DNA of 64,000 nt from Ligustrum vulgare (taxonomy: Eukaryota > Streptophyta > Magnoliopsida > Lamiales > Oleaceae): assembly GCA_963555705.1 (NCBI GenBank), contig OY743180.1, positions 32,830,129 to 32,894,128 of the forward strand, given 5' to 3'. This document shows positions 44,630-56,179 of this stretch, in pieces; positions within the stretch are counted from its first letter, which is position 1, and each line of letters begins with the position of its first letter. The notes beneath the pieces were generated by a model. It made no database searches and was not told where the DNA came from. It saw nothing but the letters and a program-made list of their open reading frames with translations. The translations under genes and the position numbers were made by a program.

Positions 44630-47600
44630 ATGGCAAAACAAATTTTCCCATTCCCAATTTTACTTTCCCCAGTTCCTAGTTTCTCTCTTTTCTCCCTCCC
44701 TCCTTTCCTCGGTCAAATCCGGCAGGAAAATCCGGCCGTCGCCTCCGCCTCCTGTCGTAGAGCGAGAAAGAAGCCGCATAAGGATTCCGGTATGTCTCTC
44801 GCGGTCTCCATTCCTTCCACTTCTCTTCGACGCGACTACAGTTCTGAACCGTTATTGGATTCTAGATTTCGTAAGTCGTGTATATTAGTAAACTGACATA
44901 GATGTGAAATATTTTTAAATATTTTTTATTTTTATTTTGTGATTGTTTGTTAATGGGAGTAATTGAAGATCGAGATTTTGATGGTGATCGGTGTAACAAT
45001 CTGTAGAACTAACCGTTAACACTGTACGGTGCCCAGCTCTTTATAAACCGACAAACTGAACCGTAGCTCTTCTATGTGGGATATAATTAGGGTAATTACA
45101 ATTTGTTGGATAAGTAATGTTGAAAAATATGCTGTATGTTCTTTTATATTTTTATCATGTGGGTCTGAATGGGATTTTGATGTGTGTCTGACCTTAGGAA
45201 AACTTTTGAGCTTTTTAGCATAATAATGCACTTGAACCTGACTAATGATAATGGTAAGGCATAACTAATTACATGGATGATTTGATTATCAGAAAATAAT
45301 CAAACAATGAACTGAAATTGACATGAATTTCGAAAGCGTGAAGGTAAGGGAAGAAAGGCTGAGGATGGTAACTTCATTATGATGAAGCAGATTTCCATTT
45401 TTTGTAGGAATAGTCGGGCAAAGCCTGGACATCCACGGTTATTAATAAAATTATGAAGAAGTAGACATTGTTGGATAAAGATCTCATTAGGATTCATAAG
45501 AGTTAAAATGGAAGGTGCACGGATGCACTTTCTTTTAAATGACTTGTAAGCTTTAAAAAAGGTCAAAATATGTACTATAGTGTCCAAGGAGGTGGAATGA
45601 AGATATTTTCTAAGCAGAATATAAATGATTACACTGAATTGAATCAGAAAATGACAATTGTATGATATAAGCCTGATGAAGTTAATGATTTTCACGGTTA
45701 TTCAAATAGTTGTCTCCTAGATTTCATTATCTTCAAGTTTTAATAATATAACTGGATTTATAGTTTTGAGTTTGTTTTGAAGAATTATTAAGAAATTCTC
45801 TGTAAATGCTTTCTTGAACTGTGGCTAAAAAACTCCATTATTGTCTGTGGATATATGTTAAACATGGAGACAACTATTTGTATAACCATGAAAAGGCATT
45901 AATTCCATCATGCTTGAATCATGCAATTTTCATTTGCTGATTCAATTCTGTGTAATTACTTTGAGACTGCATCCAAATTAAAACCCCCAGAACAATTGTG
46001 CCCTTACTGAGTCTCATTTCTAGAAGTGATCTGGCTTTCTCTCAATCCTGTTGTTGATCATGCTGCAGGGAAAGGGGAAGTGCTGACAAGCAATGTAGAT
46101 GAAGAGACTGACTTATCCAGTAAAACTACTGCACGCAAGAATAGATACTCTATTGGCTTCATCAGTTGCTTTGGGGTGGAGTTGACCCCAGATAGCTTTG
46201 CGGTTGCTATGGTTTATTTTGTACAAGGTGTTTTGGGCCTCTCAAGGCTTGCAGTCAATTTTTACTTGAAAGATGACCTGCATCTAGACCCTGCAGAGGT
46301 AATCATTTTTGTTAAATTAAAATTCACACTATAATTAGATAGCTTTTTCTCCAAAATGTGCACGTGCACGTGCACCCCCGCACAAAAATAACATGTAAAT
46401 GTGGAAACAAATCTTAAGAACGAGATACAATTGAATCCTATTCTTTTGTTTCTCGGCTTCATTCTCGTTCCTTTTTACTAAACTAGTTTAAAATATCCTA
46501 TAAATCACATAACATTAAGACAGGCTGTGTGATAAATTTCTTTCATCCTGATGAAGATGGGTGTTTTGGTTAAGATATTGAACCTTCTCCTTCAATCAAG
46601 ACTAAAGTGATTTTTTCCTGATTAATACATCAAGGACTGATATGTTTTACATGGTTGACTAGACAGCTATCATATCTGGCATCTCATCATTACCGTGGCT
46701 TGTTAAGCCCCTGTATGGGTTCATCAGGTGGGGGTCAGCTTGCACTGCATAATTATCTATCCCATCCGTTTTCTTTGCTAATTCTTTAATGGTATTTTTT
46801 ATATTTTAGTGATTCCTTTCCGCTTTTTGGCTACCGAAGACGGTCATACTTAGTTCTGTCAGGACTTCTGGGAGCTCTCTCGTGGACTTTGATGGCTACC
46901 TTTGTTGACAGCAAATACAGCGTTGCCTTCTGCACACTTCTTGGTTCACTTTCTGTAGCCTTTTCCGATGTAGTAAGTTACTGTTCCTTGAATTTATATA
47001 GAAAGGTGCAGAGGTTCATCCTTGTTGTTCATATGATTTGTCCAATCTTAGTTAGAAGCGTTGATTCATATCATCATATCTCTATAAGTCAAGTAGTTTA
47101 AGTTGCAGAGAATGTAGTGGGTAGGTTTACTTGATAGAGAAGAAACACGTCTGCCATATAATCTGAAAATGAGATGCTTTTGACATGAATTGAATACTAA
47201 ATGTCGTTATGTTGGGAGTATGATGCTAAAGATGGACTAATAGGATATGAATGAACTTTGAGGAAGGTTTGTAGCCACTTGGTTGATATATAGATATAAA
47301 GTTTATCGTTCACTTGTCCAGGTTTTGCTCATTCGGATCCCCCTTAGAATGATGTGTATGTGTGTGTGCACACCAGAGTATTCTTATACATCATCACGTA
47401 CTAAACAAATTCCAATCTTATGTTCTGGACCTTTAAATTAATTTTGGAATCTAAAGACACAGAGTCTTGTGCAGAATTCATGCATTTTTACTGCTATAGA
47501 ACATATCAAATCAGTTAGAGGTCCAAATTGGTAAAAAAGTCTGCAATAAATGTACATATTTTATTGTTGTTAGAAAATCATAAGTGCTTAGTTAGTTGTT

Positions 47601-49951
47601 TTGTAATGTTCTCTCATAGAATATGTAGGTATAAAGTTTATCATTCAGTTTTACAGGTTTTGCTCCTCTAAGTCCCCCTTTGGATGATGTGTGTGTATGC
47701 CAGAGTATTTCTTATACCTCATCATGTCCTAAACACATTTCAATCTTATGTTAACGGACTTTTAAACTAGCTTTGGAATCTAAAGACATGGAGGTTTGTG
47801 CAGAATTCATGCATTTCTACTGCTATAGTACATATTGAATCAGTTAGAGGTTCAAACTGTTAAAAAGGTCTTCAATAAATGTACATGTTTTATTGTTGTT
47901 AGAAAATCACAAGTGAGCGAGTTGTATTGTAATGTTATTTCATAGTATATGTTGCTGGCTTACCACGACCCAAGCTGACGTCTACCAGGGTCAAATGTTA
48001 TCAATTTTGCTTGGCTTAGAAAATCCCTCTCCGATTTTATTTGCTTGCAAGGTTAATTTATGGTATCTATGAAGTTCATTGCTTGGGCTGCCTTCTTCAT
48101 GTTTGGACACACATGATTTATCTTTACTATTAATAAACATGAGAGGGATTTTCGTGTCAGTTACAAAAAGGGGAAATATCATTTTTAAACCTTCATCGTT
48201 AAAGTTAATAAATGCTATACCTCTCATTTAAATTTCTTAGATTTTGCTTAACATGCTAATTTCAGAAAAATATAATGGAAAGGTCCATTTTTATGTGGAT
48301 AACTATTTAGTTTTTGGACTTATACTATTTTAAAAGAATATAAGGTTTAAACTCTGATGCACTTCTAGTGTACCCTGTATCTAGTAGTACCGCTCGATAT
48401 TCTCAATTTGGGTCCATATGTTACTTGTATAATTTGCACTTAAGCCATCAGTGCAGCTTATCATGATTGATCTTTCTTCCAATATATAAACAATATGCAT
48501 TAAATTTCATTACCAAATCTATGTGCACAAGAAGGATCGAGTTTCAAAGTCGATTTTTCTGTGAGGTGTCAGCTGGTCTTGAGTTATTTCATTTTGAGTT
48601 ATTTCATTTTCTGGGAAATAATTTCTTTGCTAGCCTTATGAGATAAAGTATGCTGCAGGTTGTAGACTCCATGGTTGTAGAGAGGGCTCGGGGTGAGTCA
48701 CAAAGCATGTCAGGCTCTCTCCAGTCTTTATGTTGGGGTTCGTCAGCTTTTGGGGGCATTGTTAGTTCCTACTTTAGTGGCTCCTTTGTGAGTGCTTATG
48801 GTGTGAGGTATGCCATGACAATCTGTCTTTCGTTTTTTATGTGTTTGTTACTCAGACAAATTACTGATGAACTTCTGAACATATACAGATTTGTCTTTGG
48901 ATTGACAGCATTGCTTCCATTGATGACATCTGCTGTTGCTGTACTTGTGAAAGAGCAGCCTGTATGTGGCCCTGGAAGGGGACAGAATTTAACGAGCAGT
49001 TCTGACTTTTTTGAGAGCGCAAAACACAGCATTACACAACTGTGGGATGCAGTTAAGCAACCCAATGTATTTCTTCCCACCTTTTTCATTTTCCTGTGGC
49101 AGGCAACACCACAGTCTGATTCAGCCATGTTTTATTTCACGTATGTAATTCGAGATGATTGGATATTTTGTTAATAATAATAGTTGTGTTGTGTTATTTA
49201 TGGATATTGGATAACGAAGAACATTCTGCATGCAGTACAAATAAGCTTGGTTTTACTCCAGAGTTTCTGGGACGTGTTAAATTCGTCACTTCAGTTGCAT
49301 CACTTCTTGGTGTCGGACTTTATAATGGATTTTTGAAAAGGGTTCCCTTGCGGAGAATATTTCTTGTTACTACATGCATTGGTTCAGCTCTCGGGATGAC
49401 CCAAGTATGTGTCTTCTCCTCCTATTTCTCTATGCTTTTCTTTATTACAGATATCTGAAATGGACCTTTTTCTTTTGAGAATGCATAGGTTTTGCTTGTT
49501 ACTGGATTAAACAGGCAGTTGGGTATAAGCGATGAGTGGTTTGCGATTGGTGATTCACTGATAATAACGGTTCTTAGTCAGGTATTGTTCGTCGGTTCAA
49601 TATAGCTTATGCTTGTACTTGAGTTCCATGATCGGTAACAAGTACATTTTTCAGGCTTCCTTTATGCCGGTTCTCGTCTTAGCAGCAAAAATATGTCCAC
49701 AAGGGATGGAAGCAACTCTCTTTGCAACCCTTATGTCCATATCGAATGGCGGGAGTGTCCTTGGTGGCCTGATTGGAGCGGGGCTAACCCAGGTTTTTGG
49801 TGTGACAAAGGATAATTTTAACAATTTGGTTTTTCTGATTGTTCTTTGCAACCTGAGCTCATTGTTACCTTTGCCGCTACTTGGCCTCCTTCCTCGAGAT
49901 AATTTCGACGATACTAAAGAAAGCGATGATGTTGAAATGAAATCTAATTGA
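44630..49951 (+). CDS. FBT1: Folate-biopterin transporter 1, chloroplastic; nine exons
   Basis: Exons by GT-AG rule and frame: 44630-44870, 46069-46298, 46663-46727, 46810-46972, 48659-48807, 48889-49140, 49236-49404, 49489-49581, 49655-49951. They sum to 1659 nt, 552 residues, with every phase consistent. The product is a major-facilitator-type carrier of the folate-biopterin transporter (BT1) family, closest in memory to Arabidopsis At2g32040 (about 560 residues), which acts in the plastid. Landmarks: [17 protein letters not shown] (first helix region), [69 protein letters not shown] and [10 protein letters not shown], about 12 membrane spans. The first ~75 residues are Ser/Arg-rich and nearly free of acidic residues, as in a chloroplast transit peptide. 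The start is the first Met, 111 bp after the TATA box; Met-55 is an alternative. No disabling change seen. Confidence 0.95.
47296..47952. repeat. Tandem duplication (two ~330-bp copies) in FBT1 intron 4
   Basis: Copy 1 (about 47296-47628) and copy 2 (about 47629-47952) share ATAAAGTTTATC, TTGTGCAGAATTCATGCATT, AATCAGTTAGAGGT and TTTTATTGTTGTTAGAAAATC at an offset of about 335 bp. They differ by roughly 15%, so the duplication is not recent. The intron is the longest of the gene (1686 bp). Confidence 0.9.
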
Positions 49952-50169
49952 ATTTTCATGGTGTAGCAAAGTGTGAAGTGCTTGTAAATATCCAGATGAT
50001 AATTAGAATGATGAAGTTGTTTTGTTTTGTTGAAGTTCAAACCCAAGGAAAATTTTTTGTTGTTTACCAAGGCTTGTAGAGAGTCATATTGGAGCAAGTA
50101 TTGTCTGAAATTTAATATTGTGATAGTCTGTTAACAAATATCTCTTCAGATTTTTTTCTTTAAAAAAAA

Positions 50170-50600
50170 TTTAGAACCTTATTCATCAATCCACCAATAA
50201 TTCTCCTTCGATCACCTAGGGTGAACTTTATCGGACATCATGGCTCCCTTGTTCGTAATTTGAAGATTTCATTGTGACACGTTTGAACCTCCAGTGAACG
50301 CTTAGATAGAGGAATGCATGCAATCTTTTTTGTCTCACTGTTGATCAATCTGGCCGCTATAACAATAATTCTTTGTCATGAATTTTAGTCAATTACTACC
50401 AATTTGGATGATGCGGTGTTGAGCAGAAATGACATTGTGTTGAAAGATAAATTTTTTTATTGATTAACTCGTTGGTTGGAGATGATATTGAGATTGTGCC
50501 TTAGGTGGGGATGAAAATCAAGGATGAGAAGGTATTTGTGTTTTACCCAAAAAAAAAAAATTAATTATGCTTATCATTTAGGCTTTCCTATTAAAAAAAG
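50170..50600 (+). pseudogene. Partial upstream duplicate of the FAR1-like pseudogene 5' end
   Basis: The segment repeats 50638-51175 at an offset of about 460 bp: CTTATTCATCAATCC, ACGCTTAGATAGAGGAATGC, TTGGATGATGCGGTGTTGAG and GCTTATCATTTAGGCTTTCCT occur in both. The coding phrase TNLDDAVLSRNDI is readable in each. It lacks everything downstream of the DNA-binding-domain start, so it is a tandem duplication of the 5' part only. Confidence 0.8.
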
Positions 50601-50969
50601 AAATTCAAAACCTTATTTGTGTTCTCCTTAAAATTAAAACCTTATTCATCAATCCCTCAATAATTTTCGCCCACCAACCCTTGTTTCTCCTTCAAAATCA
50701 CCTAGGGCGAACTTTATCGAACATCATGGAAGACCCATGTTCGTAATTTGAAGATTTTATTGTCATATTTGAAACTCTAGTGAACGCTTAGATAGAGGAA
50801 TGCATGCAATCTTTTTGTCCCACTGTTGATCAATTTGGCCAATTTGCTATAACAATAATTCTTTGTTGCCAATTTTAGTTAATTACTACCAATTTTAGTT
50901 AATTTCCTCTCATTGAGTAATATTTTTGTCCCACTGAGTTTCTCACCGAGAATGTCAATTTATTTTCCA

Positions 50970-53036
50970 GAAGGTGAAGTTACCAATTTGGATGATGCGG
51001 TGTTGAGTAGAAATGACATTGGGTTGGAAGATGATTTTTTTTGTTGACTAACCCATTTGTTGGAGATGATATTGAGATTGTGCCTAAGATGGGGATGAAA
51101 TTCAAAGACAGGAGGTATTTGTGTTCTATAAAAATAAAAAATAAAAAATATGCTTATCGTTTAGGCTTTCCTGTTTAAAAAAGAAATTCAAAGAAGAGTG
51201 ACGATGAAAGTATCATATATCGACCATTTGTGTGTAATCGAGAAGGTCAAAGATGTAGTAGTGCAAGCTCTTCGTTAAAGCCTCAACCAGCTATTCAGAT
51301 AGGTTATAAAGCTAGAATGTTGGCTTGTTCAAATGTTTCAGGAATCCGGCGAATTAACAAATTCCATCTAGAGCACAACCATTAGACCAACCCTTTGAAA
51401 TTCAGGTTTTATCGATGCAATCGAAAAATAACTGAACATGTGAAGCGACAGTTACAAGTAAATGACATTGTTGGGATACCTCTATATAAATCTTGTAACT
51501 CAACCGTTGTAGGAGCAAGTGGGTATGAGTCGATCACATTGATTGAAAAGTATTGTAGAAACAATATAGATAAGGTGAAGCAGTTGAGACTTGGCGAAGG
51601 TGATGCAAATGCCATTGCAATATATTTTTAGAAAATGCAATCACTTTGTCCTGGATTTTTCTTCAGTATGGATTTGGATGAGGAAGGATGATTAAAGAAT
51701 GTATTTTAGGTTGACAATAGGTGTAGACAGACCTATACGGAGTTTGGGGATGTAGTCAAATTTGGAATGAAGTACTTGACTAACAAGTACAATATGTCGT
51801 TCGCTTCGTTTGTTGGCATAAACAACCACAAACACTTGACACTACTTGGCTGCGGTTTGGTTTCTAACGAAGATATCAAGACTTTTGTGTGGTTCTTTCG
51901 TGCATGACTTGAGTGTATAGGTTATAGGGCTCTCATGTGAATAATCGCTAATCAGGATAGGACTATGCAGAACGCTATTGAAAACAAGTTTCCTAACATA
52001 AATCATAGATGGTGTTTAGCACATACTCAAGAAGCTTCTCGAGAAATTTAGATATCATAGCGAAAAGGGTTCCATATTGTCGACTATGCATGATGTGGTT
52101 TATGAATCACCAAATACTGAAGAATTCAAAATGGGTGGGGGTAAAATGGTTGATGGTTGAGTGGTCTTTTCAGAGAAAGAAGTCGTTGGGTTCCTTGTTT
52201 CTTGAAAACAAGTTTCTAGACTGGGATGTCTACCACGCAACGGAGTGAGAGTATAAATGCTTTCTTCGATGGATATGTCCATTCGAAGACATCTTTGAAA
52301 CAGTTTGTGGAACAATACAAGTGGGCTCTAAGATGTAAGGTTAAGAATGAGTTGAGTTCCAGATAGATTTCAACTCCTTTTCGCAGATAATCTCACGTGT
52401 GATTAAGTATGAGATACAAAACAATTTCACGCAGTTTATACTATCACTAAATTTAAAGAGTTTCAACATCAACAAACCGAGAAACTTTATTGTGATCTTA
52501 TCTCTACCGAGTATTGGTGTGTTAGTACTATGTATGTAGTGGCTGAAGATGTCTTCATGCAACTTGGTATGCGCCAGAAAATATTTTCGTTGAGTATGAC
52601 AGCATTAGTAGTGAGATTCTTTGTTGCTTTCACCTGTTTGAGTTCGGGAAATAATCTGCAAGCATGCTATTGCAATTTTAATTCGTAATAAGGTGACACA
52701 TATTCCAGAGAAATATATTAAGGAGATGGAGAAGAGATGTTAGAAGATTGCATAATAGGGTAAAAATAAATTACAATGGATGGATTAGTACTCATGGCAA
52801 GAAAAATTATGATCGACAGTGTCAAACATTTTACAAGGTAGCAAACTTGATTGTAGATAATGATGAACAAATTGGAGAGTTAATTCAATGGCTTGAATGT
52901 AAAGCTAGTGATTTAACAATTTCAAAGTCAAAAGTGAGTGTCGAAAGCAATATGATATCCCAGAAAGTCTTTGACATGCAGAGTGATTGCATTGGCACGC
53001 AACTTGACTCCATTTTTTTATCCAAAGTTCTCTAAA
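50970..53036 (+). pseudogene. FAR1/FHY3-related gene (domesticated Mutator transposase family), broken
   Basis: Translated pieces follow FAR1-RELATED SEQUENCE proteins in order: MGMKFKDRRY and YAYRLGFPV (FAR1 DNA-binding domain, about 51090-51250), HLEHNH, a VGASGYESITLIEKYCRNNI block, then the MULE-type transposase domain (EFGDVVKFGMKYLTNKYNM, SFASFVGINNHKHLTLLGCG, SNEDIKTFVWFFR, INHRWCLAHTQE; 51730-52040). Next come YTITKFKEFQHQ and a damaged SWIM zinc finger near 52620-52700, and an open tail at 52748-53036. The usual catalytic-type Asp after GDV-x-F is Gly. At least eight frameshifts or stops occur. Intact relatives are transcription factors for far-red light signalling. It lies 1 kb downstream of FBT1 in the same orientation. 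Confidence 0.88.
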
Positions 53037-53039
53037 ACA

Positions 53040-53746
53040 AAAGAGGCCCCTCGAAAAAAATAGGAAGAAAGGACCTTAGGAAATTATCTCGAAGAAATCA
53101 AAGGTAAATGATATTCTACGTTTTTAACTTGTACTTTGTTAGTGTTGTATAATATAGAGTCCATCTTGTAGGCGACTGTGAAATCAGATGTTGGTTATTT
53201 CAACCAACAATCTCTTTCTCTTTCCTAGGTTTTAAATTTTTTGAATAGTACAAAATAGTCACACTTGAATTAATTTAAAGGGTATAATTTAGCCCAAACA
53301 AATTAACCTTCTCCCCAAAAAAATGATGTGCTGGCATTTTTAGGTTAAAAATTCAGGGGTAAAATCGTTAGACTACAAGAACAAAATAAATTCCGCTTAT
53401 TTGTAACTGAAATGAACGGTAATATATACACGTTTAGCTCAAAACGTCCCTCGCATCAACACATATGTGCCTATATTTAAATATATATGGTCCTATATTT
53501 TAATGAATGTAACAAATTAAACGATATTGAAGATGTACGAAAGTGAAAATTAACCTCAAAATTTGTGATGAAAGAAAGTGAAATTCAACCCAAAAGAACC
53601 TTTCATAATTATTATTTTTTTTTTTAATTTTAAATGTGATGCTAATTGAATATAATTAAATGTATATTTAATTATATGTCAATAAAATAAAAAAATTATT
53701 TAAGTGCGACTATTTTGCACTATTCAAAAAAATTTAAAACTTTGAC

Positions 53747-53819
<73 letters not shown>

Positions 53820-54200
53820 TGATTTGATTTGAATAGAATAGAATGATAAATTATCTATTTTACAATGTTTTAATGAAAGAATAAAATGGAAGGACCTTTA
53901 GTGCAAAGAAAGGTTATTGAGGGTCCAAATGCTAATATTGAAACGATATGGACTATTTGTGCAATGAAGGTAAACGATAGAGACGTTTTGCACAAATTAA
54001 ACATATTTGACGGAAAAGCTTGACGGAATGTGACGGCAAGGACGAATTCCGCAAGAAAAGGTAGAAATGAGGGCATAAATGCCAAATTTGAAATGATAGT
54101 GATGATTTCCACAATGAGGGAAAACGATAAGTACATTTAGATCTATTTAGCCTTATAATTTAAACTAAATAGAAGGGGTGAGTCTACCTCAAACTTAAGA
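53040..54200. other. AT-rich intergenic sequence with an (ATT)n microsatellite
   Basis: (ATT)n at 53746-53819, about 25 units. No gene recognised; short minus-strand frames at 53870-54136 have no family resemblance. Confidence 0.6.
53746..53819. repeat. (ATT)n microsatellite
   Basis: About 25 ATT trinucleotides. Confidence 0.97.
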
Positions 54201-54259
54201 GTTCAAAAACGTGGAGCGGGAATATAACGTAAATCTCTTAATTCATCAAAAGTTTCGTC

Positions 54260-55060
54260 TAGTCAAAAGAAAATTAAATAACTCAGTGCTTCAAAATTTA
54301 AAGATTAAAGTGACAAAATAAATTTTTGGGACTAAATTGTAATTTTTATAAAGAAAGCTGGAAATTTAAAAGTTTAGGGGTTGAATAGACTTTTTCAGAA
54401 ATAAGAGGATAGACTCATAATTTTAAGAAATCAATAGGACTGAATAAAACATTTTAAGAACTGAATGGTCTAAAATAAATAAGCTGTAAAACTTGGTACT
54501 GGAATAAAATACTATTGGAAATTTGGGGACTAAAGGGAAATTTATAAAAATCAATTTTTAGAACAAAACATCTCTCCCTCTCTCTCCTCTCTCTCTCTCT
54601 CTCACTCTCAGACAGAGAGAGAGGGCGACGGGCGATGGAGGGGCTTCGCTCATCTCCAATCTACACCGTCGGCCAAGTCGGCGATGACGCCACCATTGCG
54701 TTGTGGATGCGACGGGTGAGGGAGAATACGAATTTTTAGGTGGTTTGGGGTGCAAAAATCGAGGCAAACCGAGGCTTTGGAGGTTCGAGTTTTTGGGTTT
54801 TTCGGCTAAGAATTCCGGCAACGAAGGTAAGTGATTGTTTTTTGGTTTACTTTCTTGATTTTGGGTTTTTTTGGTGCTGATTTGGTGATTTCGAAATGGG
54901 AGGTGGGAGGTGGTGTCTTGGTCGGATATGGAGGTTGGTGGGTTTACGTCGTTGAGGCTGTAGTGATGTTTAGGTTTGTCTGGAGAGATATCACATGTTA
55001 GTGCATCGGATGGGGATGAACATGATGATGCATTTGCTTTTATTGGGACTGGTTTTGTTT
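54260..55060 (-). repeat. Diverged Tekay-like LTR relic in minus orientation
   Basis: Reading plus-ward it follows the reverse complement of the Tekay-like LTR: several GGGACTAAA phrases, then AAAAATCAATTTTTA, a CT tract (54572-54602), a GC-richer block (54610-54826), and GTAAGT followed by TTTTGGGTTT. It is clearly older than the copies at 4995 and 24017. Neither end is clear. Confidence 0.55.
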
Positions 55061-55066
55061 TAACAG

Positions 55067-55495
55067 AATAGGGAGAATATAGATGTAGAATCAGATTTGA
55101 ATTTGAGGAAAGAAAACTTGAAGAAACTTTGGAACATGAAAGACAAGTTAATGCACTTGAAATTCTGGGATATCCTACATGAGAAGGGACCTTTTGTGCA
55201 TATTATAACATCCTGGTCAACTTTAGATGGCATCTTAGGTGGAGGATTTAACGGCAAAAATGTTACTAAAGTTGGTGGAGTGCCAGGAATTAGTAAAACA
55301 CCAGTGGGGATCCACCTAACAATGAGTGACCAAATTCCAACTAATTATGACAGCCTGGAAGGAAAGATAGTTGATATAGATACGGAGAGCAGTTTTTTGG
55401 TCGAGAGTTTGAAAGGTTGTAGGATTTTTCCGTGTCTTCTTGACGTGAGGAAAGAATCAGGGAATATATTAAGGTTGATTGTGGTGTTAACATGG
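55067..55495 (+). pseudogene. RAD51C: RAD51C-derived fragment with intact splice acceptor and damaged Walker A
   Basis: An open reading stretch of 143 codons begins directly after a splice acceptor (TTTTGTTTTAACAG, ending at 55066). From about codon 30 it follows plant RAD51C: WDILHEKGPF, TSWSTLDGILGGG, TKVGGVPGI and a VDIDTESSF block matching the Walker B neighbourhood (usual form YIDTEGSF). Walker A reads GVPGISKTP; the invariant Gly before Lys is Ser, so ATP binding would be lost. About 110 residues of RAD51C similarity remain, then the reading becomes unrelated. RAD51C is a RecA-type recombinase paralogue needed in meiotic DNA repair. Neither the start nor the C-terminal half is present. 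It is likely a captured or duplicated gene piece. Confidence 0.75.
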
Positions 55496-55498
55496 TAA

Positions 55499-55740
55499 CT
55501 TAGGTTGATTTCTTTGATTTAGGGAATGTTGTGTTGATTATGGGATTATTGGTCTGCTATTGAAGGAAGAGTTCGGGTTTGAGGAAGGAATTTTGGAATG
55601 TGATTCAGTCACGAATGGAACGAGATGTGGGAGGAAGAATTTCGGGAAGAAAAAATGTGTAAAGAGATGGAAATCGAAGACTGATTGATTATGCTGTCAA
55701 TTTATTGGGTTAAAGAATTTGGGCCGAGGAAATAATTTAA
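55499..55740. other. Sequence downstream of the RAD51C fragment
   Basis: No recognisable coding or transposon feature. Confidence 0.4.
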
Positions 55741-56036
55741 GGGCTATTCACATAATTACACTACTTTTACGGATCAAATTGAAATTTACTTAAATTTTAT
55801 AAAAATTGAAAATTACTTATAATAAAATCATAAAAACTGAAAAATACTTCATAATCACGTGAAGTATAACAATCTGATACTTTTGATACTTCTCAAATAT
55901 GTTAGTATCACAGTATGATACCTATGATACTTTTCAATTTTTTTTAGTAACAATGAAGTATTTTTCAAATTTTTTTTATTTGGGTAGTAAAAATCAGTTT
56001 TATTATCTAAAGTAAGTAATCTATATAATTATCCCA
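55741..56036. mobile_element. Probable MITE with TAA duplication, 296 bp
   Basis: The left end GGGCTATTCACATAATTACAC and the reverse complement of the right end TGGGATAATTATATAGATTA are imperfect inverted repeats. TAA flanks both sides (55738-55740, 56037-56039). The interior is AT-rich with several GATACTT/AGTATCA inversions. PIF/Harbinger-like by target size. Confidence 0.55.
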
Positions 56037-56099
56037 TAATTTAATATTGAACCATAACAAAAATTGAGATTTGGAGTTTGGACTTAAAAGTTTGGATAG

Positions 56100-56113
56100 A
56101 AGAAGAAGAAGAA

Positions 56114-56153
<40 letters not shown>
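56100..56153. repeat. Compound (AAG)n-(AAT)n microsatellite
   Basis: Five AAG-type units followed by about 12 AAT units. Confidence 0.95.
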
Positions 56154-56154
<1 letters not shown>

Positions 56155-56179
56155 TTTTTGAACTTAAAACGATGAATTT

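Noticed and set aside
51395..51631. Independent small gene
   Set aside because: It is one frame segment of the FAR1-like pseudogene, continuous in homology with the pieces before and after it.
55097..55498. Functional RAD51C gene
   Set aside because: Only about 110 residues of similarity remain, Walker A has lost its invariant Gly, and the start and C-terminal half are absent.
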